Assembly (NCBI GenBank): GCA_963971425.1 | Contig: OZ020522.1 | Span: 5,616,168-5,680,167, forward strand | Reading direction: 5' to 3' | Source: Bryoerythrophyllum caledonicum | Lineage: Eukaryota > Streptophyta > Bryopsida > Pottiales > Pottiaceae | DNA: 64,000 nucleotides | Shown: piece by piece, positions 1 to 12,145 of the stretch | Layout of the letters: each line of letters starts with the position of its first letter | Position numbering within the stretch: the stretch's first letter is position 1 | Notes under the pieces: model-generated | Told to the model about the DNA's origin: nothing | The model's database searches: none | What the model saw: only the letters and a program-made list of their open reading frames with translations | Program-made: the position numbers and the translations under genes

Positions 1-232
1 AAACGTCAATTGGGAACCGTATATATGTGCACGTATTTTACTCTGTAGAATACCCCAAAAAATGTATTGAAGTTTAGCAAGCACCTCACACCTTTGAATT
101 GAAGATTCTTCCACTAACATCTTTCATATGGAGGTCATTTCAATCAATTCGAACCTTATCATGTTCAAATACAACACCATACATGTAGAATATTGTGGCC
201 ACCAATAGCACCTTCTAATGTTTAAGGGTTAA
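1..232 (+). repeat. Right part of a short TTAA-ended repeat (family C)
   Basis: This AT-rich stretch recurs, diverged, at 2847-3010 (inverted), 7437-7480 with 8051-8135 (split), 11280-11470, 26640-26875 and 29930-30120 (inverted, inside a TBC-gene intron). The right end reads TTAAGGG followed by TTAA at 229-232. The left end lies before the window or is lost. No coding capacity is visible. The 26640 copy shows both ends and suggests a non-autonomous inverted-repeat transposon of about 230 bp. Confidence 0.6.
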
Positions 233-1056
233 TGTTGCTCAACTTCTTATGGAGGTAGGCTTTCAAACGGATTCCAATAATTGGATTAGCTAACCTTCTT
301 GTGTTTAGGATTTAAACATACTCCGTGTGATGTATTGATAAAAGATGACTATTGTAACTTTTGGATAGTTTGGGTAGAAAATCAATCTTAAAAGAGGAAT
401 AATTTTTAGGAAATTAAGTACCGAAAATCCTAAATTTCCCTGCGTGATGTAACCTCACATAATCCCTAAATTTTGAGTGATTTCTTTGTCGGTTTTCCAA
501 TCAGGTTCGCACAATGAACTCAATCAAGAAGGGTAACTGCCACTATCAAAGCATAGGAAATGCACAGTGGAGTATAACTGACTCATTCCTTGCAGGCCAA
601 GTCACGGTAACTTGCCCGAGACAGTCAAGAGCCATCCATCCGTGCAGGTGGGCCATGTGTAAAATATGGCCACTAAGTTCCAGAAGATCCATGTGGAAAA
701 TGCCTTGAACCAACTCGAAGAAGCCGCATCCAACCAACATTGTCTTGCACGAGACCCCACCTCGATCATGTGTCTTATTGGTGGTGCATAGTCTAGCGAC
801 TCCTGTCCATGCCAAGTGACATCATGTGGACTAAGTCGCACGCCATTTCCCACAGCTCATCACACTATTGATCCCCGTCAATAGGGAGCAGTTACGGCCC
901 ACATCAACCCAGAAGATGTTTCGAGAAGCTTCAACGGAAAATCTTGGGGAGTCCCAAGAAGCTGGTGATGTAACAACCTTGTGGACAAAGATATTGTGGC
1001 GCAAACGAACAGACACTCTATTCATGTTGACCTCCTCTGTAGGCTGGAGTTCTTAC
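233..1056. other. Intergenic stretch, nothing recognised
   Basis: No gene is supported. The part from about 540 to 1030 is less AT-rich than its surroundings, and several short frames there are broken by stops. It could be an old gene or transposon fragment, but I recognise no family. Confidence 0.4.
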
Positions 1057-1058
1057 TA

Positions 1059-1275
1059 CACTACAATTGAGAATTAGTGTTAAGCACAGTAAATGAACTA
1101 AAATGTTAATAAGTTTTTACTTGTGATGAATGTTTTTACCAACGATGTTTACAATGATTCCCCTCATTGAATAATATCAACATTTGTGCTCGTAGTAAAA
1201 ACCTTCATCTAAAGTAAAAAACTTACAGCATTTACAAATTAATTAGTGAGGTTACACTAATTCTCAATTTTAGTG
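1059..1275. repeat. 217-bp palindromic MITE with TA flanks (family D)
   Basis: The two ends form near-perfect inverted repeats of about 22 bp starting CACTA at the left and ending TAGTG at the right, with TA on both outer sides (1057-1058 and 1276-1277). The interior is itself partly palindromic. Further copies lie at 5286-5492, 11568-11784, 35403-35620 and 35959-36173, with a truncated copy at 51181-51353. TA flanks fit a Tc1/mariner-type non-autonomous element; the CACTA-like tip alone does not assign it to the CACTA superfamily. Confidence 0.75.
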
Positions 1276-1277
1276 TA

Positions 1278-1597
1278 CTCCTATTAGTACACTAAACACT
1301 GAATGTAGTGTGGATTCATTAGAAATGTGGATGAAAAATGATGTTGACCACATCAATTTTGGTTTTGGAACAAAATTAATGTGGACACATTTCAACATGT
1401 GTCACGGCCCTCATTGCCACCTCACCCCCACTCACTACCATATATCTTCCACTCCCCACCACTCGCCCCCACCTACCACCACTCACCATGACCTCTCCAT
1501 CAATCCACAATAATTTTGTGTCAACAATTTTGAAACATCCCGCACTATTTTCTCAAGTACATGATTTGATGTGAATGGAGAATTCAAGTGGACCACT
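1278..1597. other. Intergenic stretch, nothing recognised
   Basis: AT-rich with a short C-rich patch near 1420-1490 (repeated CACC-type triplets). No gene or repeat end is supported. Confidence 0.4.
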
Positions 1598-2461
1598 TTA
1601 ACCCCTAAATTTCCAAGAGTTCCCTCGGGGACTCTAGAAGGTTTGGGCAGGTACCTCCTGCATCAAGCTACAACATTATCTTTTGAAAATTTTATTGTAG
1701 ATGGACATTACTAAAAGCTTCGTGTGAGTCCAATTTTTTCCTCAATCCGACATTTAATGAAAAAGTTATGGAGAGATCGGGCCCGTCAGGCAATTCCAAA
1801 AACTTTTGCTAAGACACTCATTTGAAGGTGAGATTTTGAACAACAACAAATAATATTATTTCCTTTCATGTTGTCAAAAAAATCTCTTTGTCTTCAGTGG
1901 AAAATAGCATATAAATCAAAGTCAAACATTCTCACACATTATCGCACATTGTCGGGCAAGGTACCAAAGAAACTTCCTCTTTTTCACATTAAACTTTGAG
2001 ATTATCATATTTTTTACTTTTTATTTTTTCCGCAACATTATGTGGTGTAAACCTTCGTATTGAACATTTGGATTCCCATTCTAACACACACCAAGTTCAC
2101 AAAAAAATATAACGGAAGTTGACAATTTTTAAACCTCCACTCCTTGCACAATTTTTTTGAATATGCTACACCCTTTCTCAACCTCTAAAAATTGGAGTAC
2201 AAGGAAATGATACCATGCTTAACATGATGAAAATGGATTTAGACCTTGTGTAGTGAAAAAATTTGACACCAAGTGAAGTCAAAGTCTGTTGATCTACTAT
2301 ACGCAGGAAAAAATTATGTAAGTTATTCAATAAGTCTTAATTGAGATCCTACGGTTGAAACTAGAAGTAAAAGTTTTTTGTTTCATCCTTACTCATTGCA
2401 CTAAAACAAGCAGTTTTGAAGTGTTATTGGTGTGAAATTATCAAAGAAATTTAGGGGTTAA
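1598..2461. mobile_element. TTAA-flanked inverted-repeat element (family R1, complete copy)
   Basis: TTAA stands at both outer borders (1598-1601 and 2458-2461). Just inside, the left end starts CCCCTAAATTTC and the right end is its reverse complement for 12 bases. The interior, about 856 bp, has no open frame of note. The same interior sequence recurs at 6690-7436, 9672-11080, 13173-14107, 18880-19174 with 26600-26640, 49430-51180 (split) and 51720-52328. A TTAA target duplication with CCC-start ends is the known signature of piggyBac-type transposons. Without a transposase this is inference; it is at least a non-autonomous DNA transposon. Confidence 0.65.
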
Positions 2462-3273
2462 TTTAAGTGTAGTGGAAGTAGTGCAGGTCCACATTACATG
2501 CAGTGTTTGGTCTACTATAACAACCTAGTAAGAGCTTTGGAAGAAGGCCTAGTCAAACCCTCCCTGTGGCTAAAACTTTGGCATGAATCTCAACAGTTTT
2601 ATGATTAATTTTCCATAATTTTTACTAATCCGACGCAGTGAAAAATCCTATCGTATTGTCGTACTTTGAAATGACCTAACACTATGTGGAATATAGATCC
2701 ACCAAAATTTATGCAATGTGTAGTGAAAATATATGTCATTATCTTGAGTCAAAAGTACGTTCATCATGTATGTGCAGGAAGAAAAATAATAGATTGCACT
2801 CTTCAAATATACAATCCACATGGTCAAAGTTTATGAAACGTATTGGAACGTCAGAAAGGTGCCACTAGTGGCCACAATATTCTACATGCATGGTGTTGTA
2901 TCTTAACATGATATTGAAATCACCTGCAAATGAAAGATATGAGTCGAAGAAATTCCAATCTAAAGGTGTAAGTCTTGCTAAACTTTAATACATGTTTGTA
3001 TTTCTTCATAGTACAATGCATGCATGTATACAATATAGGGTTCTTGATTGATGTTTAAGGATTAAGTTGCAATCCATACAGTCAAAGTTTATGAAATGTA
3101 TCGAGTGACTTCTAACAATAGTTAAGTTGAAGATTAATTTTTTACTTGAATTAATTGAAAAATAGTCTTGAAAAAAGTAAATTAAAAAAAAATAGTCTTG
3201 CAACCTCTCATTTTATAGAGGCAGTGTTGGAGTGATTATGGTAAAACACAGTCTTGGTCCTTTTAGGGGTTAA
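2462..3273. repeat. Repeat mosaic with a TTAA right end
   Basis: This holds a diverged inverted copy of family C (about 2847-3010) and sequence resembling 60430-60850. It ends with a TTTTAGGGG-type terminus followed by TTAA at 3270-3273. I could not fix the left border. No coding potential is seen. Confidence 0.45.
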
Positions 3274-3965
3274 ACTATGCATGATCCATATGCCAATCCT
3301 GGATGCAAGAAAATAATTAGAAATAAGTCTGCTTAAAATGAGCATCTGCAACCTTCACAGTCCCCATTTATTCATTTGTTTTTTCTGTTTTTGGAAATGA
3401 AGTCTCTTTTTTCTCAGACAATTTGATAGGCGGTGTTGAGTTTCCTTTGTTTTGCTGTGCATGGATCCAAATCGTGTGAGCAATTTTAGGGCTATTCTAG
3501 TATCACTAATTATTTTGGGGCCATTTCTGGGCTTGGCAAATTGGACTGTCACTTTAATTTGGGATCAGTGTCCAGCGTGATTTTAGTGATCTGCCCGAAA
3601 TTAGAGTGAGCTGATAAAATTTTAGGACATCAATTAGCACATTCCTAAATTGATTCAAAGAAAAAAAAAGTTGGAAAACCCGAACTCGGTGATTCAACTA
3701 CAGTTGTGGTGCATCCTTATCATTATTAGTAGAAGCAAATAGAGAAATGCCCTCAAACAAATCTTCTTCGGAATACCGTACGCATCGGTCTGGTTCGGAC
3801 AGCCCTTGCATGAACCAATTTATTTTTTTAACACGGAGGTTTAGACACAATGGGTATCGCCTAGATATTACAAGGGTATGACCTTGGCATTACATGGGTA
3901 TCACCTTAGACAAATATTTTATATTTTCCAAAATTTTGGACAACTCTCCATTTTGAATTAATTCT
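3274..3965. other. Intergenic stretch, nothing recognised
   Basis: AT-rich sequence without supported genes. The short frames on both strands have no recognisable domain. Confidence 0.4.
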
Positions 3966-4722
3966 GTGCAAACCCGACCAACGCGTAGGGTAGAACGGTT
4001 TTCATCCATTACATGCCCCATATGTACCACCACAGACCTGGACACATGGCTACATGTATTCCTTAAATGTCAAAACCACCACATACACTCCCAAATTGTC
4101 AAAAGGCATAACAAATCCGTGTGGGAAATCTGGAAGTTAATTGTATCCTTTGACAAATCGTGTTGCTTTATACTCATAATGCCGGAACCTTCAACAACAA
4201 CCCTCAAGAAAACACAATTTCCTATTGGCTACTTCCATGCACATGTGAAGTTGAAAGATGCCATTGTAATGCAAGATTTAAACCATGCATACTAGATGTG
4301 TTAGAAGACTACCATATAATGACCCCCCACCAAAAGAAGAAGAAGAAGAACGCCGGTCTCCGTAGGAGGATCCCCCCACCATACCATATAGATCCATACC
4401 TCATCATCCAATTTATCGAATTCAAATATTGCCATGACACATTCTCACCAGAAGCAATCGAAACAAAATAGGTAAATACCAACCACTTATCAATGACATT
4501 ACAACTCTATGATGGAAGGTAGACCCCCTTATTGTTAACATTGGTGCTGCCAAAGCTACCACTTTTATTCCATCAATGAAAAGCCTCAAACAAATATTTA
4601 ATACCTCCACTCACCCAATTAAGAAGACATTCAATAATATCAACACCATTGCTATCTAACACGCAATGTCCACACTACTACACAAACAAAAACTTGAAAA
4701 TAACCAACCTCTCCTTGAATTA
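3966..4722 (+). pseudogene. LINE (non-LTR retrotransposon) ORF2 C-terminal remnant
   Basis: Shifting plus-strand frames read like the C-terminal part of a plant non-LTR retrotransposon reverse transcriptase. A zinc-knuckle-like pattern, CPIC then a histidine and C with RHN further on, lies at about 4010-4110. It is followed by a Cys-rich block (4230-4270) and, after in-frame stops, a tail with KYQPLI, GAAKATTFIPS and LLHKQKLEN. The order of these blocks matches LINE C-termini I know. Several stops and frame changes show it is dead, and the 5' part is missing. An Lys-rich segment with a GC-rich hairpin interrupts it at 4331-4375. Confidence 0.65.
4331..4375 (+). repeat. Recurrent Lys/Arg-coding hairpin motif, copy 1
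   Basis: A run of AAG codons leads into a GC-rich imperfect hairpin (GCCGGTCTCC then GGAGGA). In frame it reads KKKNAGLRRR. Related motifs occur at 12631-12660 and 35159-35195. Its position inside the LINE remnant suggests a mobile-element origin. Confidence 0.5.
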
Positions 4723-4842
4723 TAAAGCACCCCTTAAAACCTTCCTTAATCCACACTCTCACCTTTGTCGTTCAATCTTTGGAGTTGATTCGACACTATG
4801 CCCTTCCATACCCTCCATTTCTACCTTTTTAGCTCTTCCAGC

Positions 4843-5138
4843 TTAACCCTTTAAGGTCAAGCGGCCATTTTGGGGTCATTTTGGCACAACAATCTCGATT
4901 GCAATTGCTCTAGGCCACCTCCATTGAAGACTTAAAACTACAATAAAGAGGTGGACAAAGATGGGCATCATTGAGACCAAGGCCATGAAAATCAGTGCAA
5001 GCATCGACAAGCTAGAGTGATTTCCTTAAAGTAGGGTTGCGATGAGATGTACCTTGTGCGTAGATGGTATTCTTTGTGATCTAGAACACTTGTAGAATCT
5101 TGTTGGCTAGAAGAGCTCATCGGCTTTAAAGGGTTAAA
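4843..5138. mobile_element. TTAA-flanked inverted-repeat element, 288-bp interior
   Basis: TTAA borders at 4843-4846 and 5135-5138. The left end starts CCCTTTAAGG and the right end is CTTTAAAGGG, giving 8-9 matching terminal bases. No open frame of note. Its interior differs from R1, so it is a separate subfamily with the same type of end. Confidence 0.65.
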
Positions 5139-5285
5139 ATAAGCATTTCACAACTGGAAAGAAGAAATTTACTTGGTGAAGTGTACATTCTATTTTCCCC
5201 AAACAATTAAAAGTATCGGTCCTCTTTTAGAAACCACACTAGAATTATCTTAAAAGTCTCTAATACAAAGTGACTCACCTTGCTA

Positions 5286-5492
5286 CACTGATTACAATAT
5301 TTACTATATCCACACTACATGATTTAGAATGCTACAAGTCTTTTACTCATTAATACCAACTATGTTGACAATGATCACCCTCTTTGAGTAATACAGATAG
5401 TTGTGCGCTCAGTTAAAATCTTCATCAAAAGTACAACATTATAGCACTCTCAAATCATATAGTGTGGGTTACACTAAACATCATAACTACTG
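5286..5492. repeat. Family D palindromic MITE, diverged copy
   Basis: Homologous in both halves to the 217-bp element at 1059-1275, with decayed terminal repeats. The borders were placed by TA dinucleotides and are approximate. Confidence 0.5.
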
Positions 5493-5693
5493 TAATGTGA
5501 GGACTTTCATAATTTGGGCCCTACAAGTGTTTGGAGGGTGGACCCCACGGTCAGAACACATTGAGGCTACAAATCTCAAATTTGTGGCAAAAAAAGAACC
5601 AAAAACAAAGCCTATAGTTTCCCAAAACATGCAAAACTCTCTTTACTAATATTAGAAGACCGGAATACCCATCTAGAAATTTTTCATACATCA

Positions 5694-6118
5694 GAGTTAT
5701 CCGCAAAGTACCCCAAATCCTCAGTTTCTAACCTGTAAAATGGAAAAGCCAGGGTCGCCGAGTCCACTAGCAGGGTTTCACTGTGGACCTTGAATAGAAC
5801 ACTGGATAGACTATTTTTTCAGCCCTAGAATTCCCAAACTCGAGTTTGTGCCCGGATTTTATTTTAAGCAAACTCTGACCCTTTAAGTCATGCACAGCTC
5901 TAGGATTGTAGGATACATGCCAGAGTGTCATGACGTTCATGATTGTTCTTGTTTTTTTGGGAGATTTGTGCCGTTTGTGCCATAAATAACACCTCAAAAC
6001 CCTCAAACCCTCAATTTTTTTCACATGATTACTTTGCGGCTACACTCAAATACAGGTTAGATTCTCTTTTGCATGAAAAAATGAGGACAAAAGACCGGTT
6101 CCCTTTACGAATAACTCA
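5694..6118. mobile_element. Family F inverted-repeat element, copy 1
   Basis: The left end GAGTTATCCGCAAAG and right end TTTACGAATAACTC are inverted repeats of about 14 bp. A second copy lies at 50539-50959, where flanking duplicated sequence of roughly 9-13 bp suggests a Mutator-like target duplication. No transposase frame is seen. Confidence 0.6.
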
Positions 6119-6689
6119 ATCTTTTAGACAACTTCAACATCATAAAAGAAAAGAGAAAGGCAGGGTGGGATTTAACCCTTTAGTGCCAGGTCATGTTTCT
6201 CCAAAACTTGGATATGTGCTGATTTTTTTATTCGAACTAAAATTCATGGAAATAAACTTGCCTAATTTTGGTATCAAACCTTAGAAAAATGAACTCAGAC
6301 CATGACGTAAACTTTGGGGAAAATTTTGCACATCATCCAATGGTTGATGGGAGAGATTATAGTGTTTAAAGTTACCGTATATTGCCAATGAAACTTGTGC
6401 ACTTTGGAAGGTATACTACATTATCCATGAATAGATTCTTGCAAGAATTTTTGTACTTTGAATAAAAGAGGTTCACATGTGCACTAGGTCAATAGCTTTG
6501 CATTGACATATTGTACATGAAGAAGACATAATTATTGATGATTTTTTTCACTTTTGTCTACTTGATTGTATACAGAAGTGTTTTAAACTTATACAAATCA
6601 AAACGGAAGTTTTGTATGCAATGAGAGAGATCAACAATGACAAATACAATAAATATTCATTGTGTTTTAGTTTATTTTGTGTTGTATTC
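6119..6689. other. Intergenic stretch with a solitary TTAA-type end
   Basis: AT-rich. A TTTAACCCTTTAG motif at about 6170 looks like a left end of the TTAA-flanked group, but I could not pair it with confidence. No gene is supported. Confidence 0.35.
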
Positions 6690-7436
6690 CTATCTACAAA
6701 AAAGGGTTCGTTTTCTTCCCTGCGTTTAGTGGATCAACAGACTTAGACTTCACTTGGTGTCCAATTTTTGCACTACACAAGGTCTAAACTCATTACCACC
6801 GTGTTAAGTATGATATTAGTTCCTTGTACACCAATTTTTAGAGGTAAACAAAGGGTGTAGCATATTCAAAAAAATTGTGCAAGGAGTGGAGGTTCAAAAA
6901 TTGTCAATCCACGTTTTATTTTTTTTGGTGAAGTTTATATGTTTTAGAATGAGAATCCAAATGGTTAATGAAAAGGTTTCCACCACATACTACCATGAGG
7001 AAAATAAAAAGTAAAAAAATGAAGATCTCTAAGTTTTATGTGGAAAGGAAGAAATTGTTTTGGTACCTTGCTTGACAATGAGAAAATGTTTGACTTATAC
7101 TAATATGGTATTTTCCACTAAATACAAGAGATTTTTTTGACAATATGAAAGGAAATAATATTACTTGCTATTGTTGAAAACCTCACATTCAATAAAGTGT
7201 CCTAGCAAACGTTTTGGAGTTGCCCGACGTGCCTGCTTTCCCCATTTGAATTTCAAAACCCTATAACTTTTTCATTAAATGTTGGATTGAGGAAAAAATT
7301 GGACACACAAAGCTTTTAGTAATGTGCATCTACAGTAAACTTTGAAAAATAATGATGCTATAAATTGAAACGGGAGGAACCTACACAGACCTTCAAGGGT
7401 CTCCTAAGGGGAGTCTTGGTAATTTAGGGGTTAATG
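6690..7436 (-). mobile_element. R1 element copy, inverted
   Basis: The reverse complement of much of the 1598-2461 element, ending TTTAGGGG then TTAA (7433-7436). The other end is truncated or too diverged to see. Family C sequence starts immediately after this TTAA, as expected if R1 inserted at a TTAA inside family C. Confidence 0.55.
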
Positions 7437-7480
7437 TTTAGCAAGCACCTTACACCTTTGGATTGAAGAGTCTTCAACTA

Positions 7481-8050
7481 AGGTAGTCACGTCTAAAACC
7501 GGCAATATTCCATGATTGACAACTAATTTTTCACTAGAAACCGCCAATAATTGCACATGTATCCAACTTCCTAATTTAGTGCCGGTAGCAAAAGGAATTT
7601 GTGGCAGAAGTTGGTTTCAAAGCTGGTGTTTTAGGGATAAATGAATAGAAGGGTGAAATTGCCAAATATTACTGGCGGTTTAGCATCATGGCATGAATGG
7701 GCATGGGCTGCTGTCAAAATTAGTGAATGCGTCAGAGTGCATGTAAGATAGAGGGAACTAGGATTTTCCGAATTTAGTTTTAGGGTGAGTAATACCCGGT
7801 TTCCAATTTTTTTGTTGGTGGTTTTAGGCCATTTGTGGGAGGGTCATGGCCCCCACCTAGTGACGCTCACCCAACTTTCTTCACATGTGACTTCGGAAAT
7901 TCATGACTAATTTATATTACATCGGAAACATATGAAATCACTTGGGTTGAAACTGTAATTCTATCGGCTATCACTGAAAACTAATTTAATTATTATTTGG
8001 ACTCTCCATGTATGCAAACTGCTTAACTTGATGGTTATGGGGGGTTCACC
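7481..8050. mobile_element. Family G element inserted in family C with TA duplication
   Basis: The left end AGGTAG and the right end TTCACC are bounded by TA on both sides (7479-7480 and 8051-8052). The flanking family C sequence (7437-7480 and 8051-8135) rejoins exactly across the insert when compared with intact copies, so the insertion and its TA duplication are directly visible. A related element lies at 34322-34674. A TA target fits Tc1/mariner or Stowaway-type elements. No transposase is present. Confidence 0.65.
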
Positions 8051-8135
8051 TAATATCTTTCATTTGGAGGTTATTTCAAATAACTTGAACCATATCATGT
8101 TCAAATTTAACGCCATACTTGTAGAATACTGTGGT

Positions 8136-9016
8136 TCAAGGTTAAACCTTTTCACATCAGAACCCCTAAACTAGCCCACAACGCTAGCTCACAATACTAG
8201 CTGGTGCAATCAGACTGTAATCGCCGACTGGGCGCAACTTCACATGCACAATCATGTGCAATGGGCAAAAAAAATCACAGGGCGATGAGATCTCCGACGG
8301 CTTGGGTGACACTCCAACTTCAAATCCCTGCCGCTCCCCGGATGGAAAACCCCAGGCATCTCGCAAATCGTGCACTAGAAAAGTAACCCTCACATATAAT
8401 TTGAACGGCTTTGAGAGTTTCTAGAGATTCACGTTTTCGTGCATTTTTCTTTCATTGTTTGACAACCGAGCATCATGCATGTGTTGCTGCGCAGTCGTAA
8501 AGCACATGTTGTCACATTTCTCTTCCCAACACTCAAATTGCATTGCTTCCGTTCACCAAATTGGCATGACCTTGTCCTCCCTTTGCTTACTTTCAAGCAT
8601 AAAGGTGAATAATGAAACTACTGTTGAGTGGTTCTGGTTGAATGCTTCCGCTAAGAATATGGGTTCAATTGGTGATGCACATGTACTTGAGCGTGTTGCC
8701 ACCCCGGTTATCAAGTACGGGTATTTCAAAAATTAACAGCTGTACAAACATATTCCGAAAATGACCGAGTACATGGTTGATTGAAGCTGTAAAGGAGGGG
8801 TTCAAGAATAAATTCCCCGCCAGCAACAACTGGAATACAACTTGTAATAATACAACTAAATACATGTATACAATGAGTACATTTGTATTCAGTTGTCTGA
8901 GTATGTGTATGTGATAACGGTGGTTGTCACATACTATTTTTTTATAATTGTTGTGGAAGATGTTGAAAACTTTACCGAAGTACAAGACAAAATTAATCAT
9001 TGAGAAATGAAATGGC
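8136..9016. other. Intergenic stretch, nothing recognised
   Basis: This includes a mildly GC-richer patch (8180-8390) and open frames of 60-128 codons on both strands, none with a domain I recognise. I do not call a gene. Confidence 0.4.
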
Positions 9017-9301
9017 TTAATCCTGTAACGCCTTAGTGGACCATGAGGCACTGGGAGAATCTACGAGGATAATAGATTGTGTTGAACATCATCTACATGG
9101 TGGGTACATTTAATTGTGACCCCACTTCACAGAAACCACTAGAATTTGCAAATGCATGCATCGATTGGAGATCATAAAGACGCGTTGGACACCTTTAGGT
9201 CCAATTGCGTTATGAGTATCACAACGACAACAGGCAATCGTGGTGAAAATCACAACACCAAAAGCACAAAAAACAACCCTGCCATGACGTAAAAGGGTTA
9301 A
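9017..9301. mobile_element. TTAA-flanked element, family B, copy 1
   Basis: TTAA borders at 9017-9020 and 9298-9301, interior 277 bp. The ends TCCTGTAACGCC and GACGTAAAAGGG are imperfect inverted repeats. It is clearly homologous to 17036-17336 over its left half. Confidence 0.6.
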
Positions 9302-9671
9302 CTGATATGTGGCTGTAGCTTGTCCAATTCAAAAGACTTTTTTATTCCATAGTTTCATTTCCAGGAAATCTGATGCATATTATATATTGACATTGAAGAG
9401 ATGGATGACTTGTCTATCCAATATCCACATATCATGATTTTTGTTGGAGGAAGTGACCCTTCAATTTCAACAACACGTACCCCAGACGGGTTTTGTGGCC
9501 ATTAATTCCAGAGTCCCTCACCTGGTGGAACAATTTGCCACGTGGGAACCACAAAACCTCACAATTTTTTTCCAGCACAGGCAGTAAATCTAGATACCCA
9601 TCCAAGTGTAGTGTATTCACTTGTATAGTGTAGATTCAAAAGTAGTGTGGATCATCCCATAAACCCCTAAA
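9302..9671. other. Intergenic stretch, nothing recognised
   Basis: AT-rich, no gene or repeat border supported. Confidence 0.4.
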
Positions 9672-11080
9672 AGACCAAGCGTCAAAAATGGGCTTTTTGA
9701 AAGTTCCGTCAAGTTCCTACGGTGTCAATTTCCAACATTCCTCTTTGAAATTCTTACTTTATAAAGGTATTACCAAGACCTTGGTGGGAAAACAATTTTT
9801 TCCTAAATTGGACATTTGATGAAAAAGTTATAGGGTTTTGAATTTCAAATGGGGAGAGTGGGCACCTCCAAGAACTTTTGCTAGGACACTCTATAGAATG
9901 TGAGATTTTCAATACTTGCAAGTAATATTGTTTCCCTTCATATTGTCAAAAGAAAGTTCTTGTCTTTAGTAAAAAATAGCATACCAACCCAAGTCAAACA
10001 TTTGCACACATTGTCACTCATGTTGGGCAAGGTACCACAAAAACTTCTTCTTTTCCACATCAAATCTATATATATATTTATATTTATATTTTTCATTTTT
10101 TATTTTTTCTACAACAATATGTGGTGTAAACCTCCTAATTGACCATTCGGATTATCATTCTAAAACATATTAAGGTCACAAAAAATTAAAGTGTGAATTG
10201 ACAAATTTTGAACCTCCACTCCTTGCACAATTGTTTTGATTATGCTACACCCGTCCTCTACCTCTAAAAATTGGTGTATAAGGAACTAACATCATGCTTA
10301 ACAAGATGGTAATGGATTTAGACCTTGTGTAGTGCAAAAATTTGACATCAAGTGAAGTCAAAGTGTGCTGATCCATTGAACGCAGGGAGGAAAATGAACC
10401 ATATGCTTGACTTCAAACACTATAATCTTTCAATCCGTGCAGTTAAAGTTTATGAAATTTTCATAACATATTACATAATAAGTTTTAATCGAGGTCCTAC
10501 GGTCAAAAATAGAAATCAAAGTTTTTGTTTCCTTCTTTGTTCATTGCACTAGAATCCAACAATTTTGAAGTGGTTTTGGTGTGAAACTGTCACGGTACCT
10601 TAGGGGTTATTGACCATTTAGGATATCATTCTAAAACATATTAAATTCTCAAAAAAATAAATTGTGAATTGACAATTTTTGAACCTCCACTCCTTGCACA
10701 CTTGTTTTGAATATGCTACACCCATTCTCTACCTCTAAAAATTGTTGTATACAAAACTAACATCATGCTCAACACAATGGAAAGAGATTTAGACCTTGTG
10801 TAGTGCAACAATTTAATACCAAGTGAAGTCAAAGTCTGCTGATCCACTCAATTTTTGGGAAAAAAATGAACCATTTTCTTGACTTCAAACACTATAATCT
10901 TTCGATTCGTGCGGTTAGAGTGTATGAAATTTTGTGAGCATGTTACTTAGTAAGTCTTTATGGAGATCCTACGATCAAAAGGATAAATATAAGGTTTTAT
11001 TTCCTTCCTTACTCATTGCACTAGAATCAACAATTTTGAAGTCTTTTTGGTGCGAAATTGTCATGGGCTTGTAGGGGTTA
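9672..11080. mobile_element. R1 element plus a second partial R1 copy in tandem
   Basis: 9672-10608 matches the whole 1598-2461 element, with ends starting CCCCTAAAAG and ending CTTAGGGG; the outer TTAA is decayed. 10609-11080 repeats the right half again and ends TAGGGG plus TTAA. This arrangement suggests a partial tandem duplication. No coding capacity is seen. Confidence 0.6.
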
Positions 11081-11279
11081 AAATGGGTTGAATTCCAAAG
11101 ATGCTCACATGGAGTCTCCATTGTGAATTCCAAATCTTAGCATGGAGTCCACCCACCATGCTAATAAATGAAGTGAAGGATGTTACATGGAGACGCAAAA
11201 TGCAAGAAACTATACTACTTTCACGAGAAGGCATTAAGCGTAGCATGTCTTATCCAAGCAAACCCGACTGACAACTGAC

Positions 11280-11470
11280 TTCACACAATAAGGCTCAACG
11301 TCAGTCAGTTGGGAACTCGTATAAACCAGCATGTACATTGTGTATCACTATGTAAAATACAAAAAATGTCTTAAAGTTTAGCAAGGCTCACACCTTTGGA
11401 TTGAAGATTTTTCAACTAACATCTTTCATATGGAGGTCATTTCATTATCTGAACCTTATCATGTTCAAGC
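11280..11470. repeat. Family C partial copy
   Basis: Homologous to 1-228 in the same orientation from about CAGTTGGGAACTCG through the TTATCATGTTCAA region. The right end is lost. Confidence 0.5.
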
Positions 11471-11567
11471 CCAGTGAAGCCATGTGGGGATCTTTGAGTG
11501 GCAATTCTGAGGAGATACTAGCAAATATAGGCAGGTACGAGACTGAGCAAATACAAGACCGACACTA

Positions 11568-11784
11568 CACTAAATATCACTTTTAGTGTAATGCCCAGTA
11601 AATGACTTGTAAATGTAATAAGTTTTTACACTTGATGCCAATTTTTACCAAGAGCACAACTCTCTATAGTATTCAAATAAAAGGATCATTATAAACATAG
11701 TTGGTAAAAATATTCACTTAAAGTAAAAACTTATAGCATTTTCAAGTCATTTACTGGGCGCTACTCTAAAAGTGATATTTAGTG
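11568..11784. repeat. Family D palindromic MITE, 217 bp
   Basis: TA borders at 11566-11567 and 11785-11786. The terminal inverted repeat starts CACTAAATATCACTTTTAG and extends imperfectly to about 45 bp. The length equals the copy at 1059-1275. Confidence 0.75.
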
Positions 11785-12145
11785 TACCAGCAAATATGAG
11801 AGTGCCCCATGCTCCTTTGAAGATACGCCTAGGGATTGTCTAATAAATATGTTTAGGACAATGGATTGATTGTTGTTGGCCCGTTGACGACAATAGGTTC
11901 CACTATTCTCTTACAATAAATGAAGCCACATGGAACCTTTAGAGGTGAGTGATTTCAAACTTTTGAGTGAGTGACCGCAAGATCAAATACTAGCCGTAGA
12001 CGACTTATGGGGGACACCTATAGCTGGTCACCCACTAAACATGGCAGCACACTTTGAAAATTCATAACTAATTCAATCTTCATCAGAAAAACACGAAATC
12101 ACTTGGGTTGAAACCGCAATCCCATTGGCTACCACTGAAAAATAA

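Noticed and set aside
8665-9051. 128-codon minus-strand frame as a gene
   Set aside because: AT-rich, no homology recognised, and it runs into a TTAA-flanked repeat.
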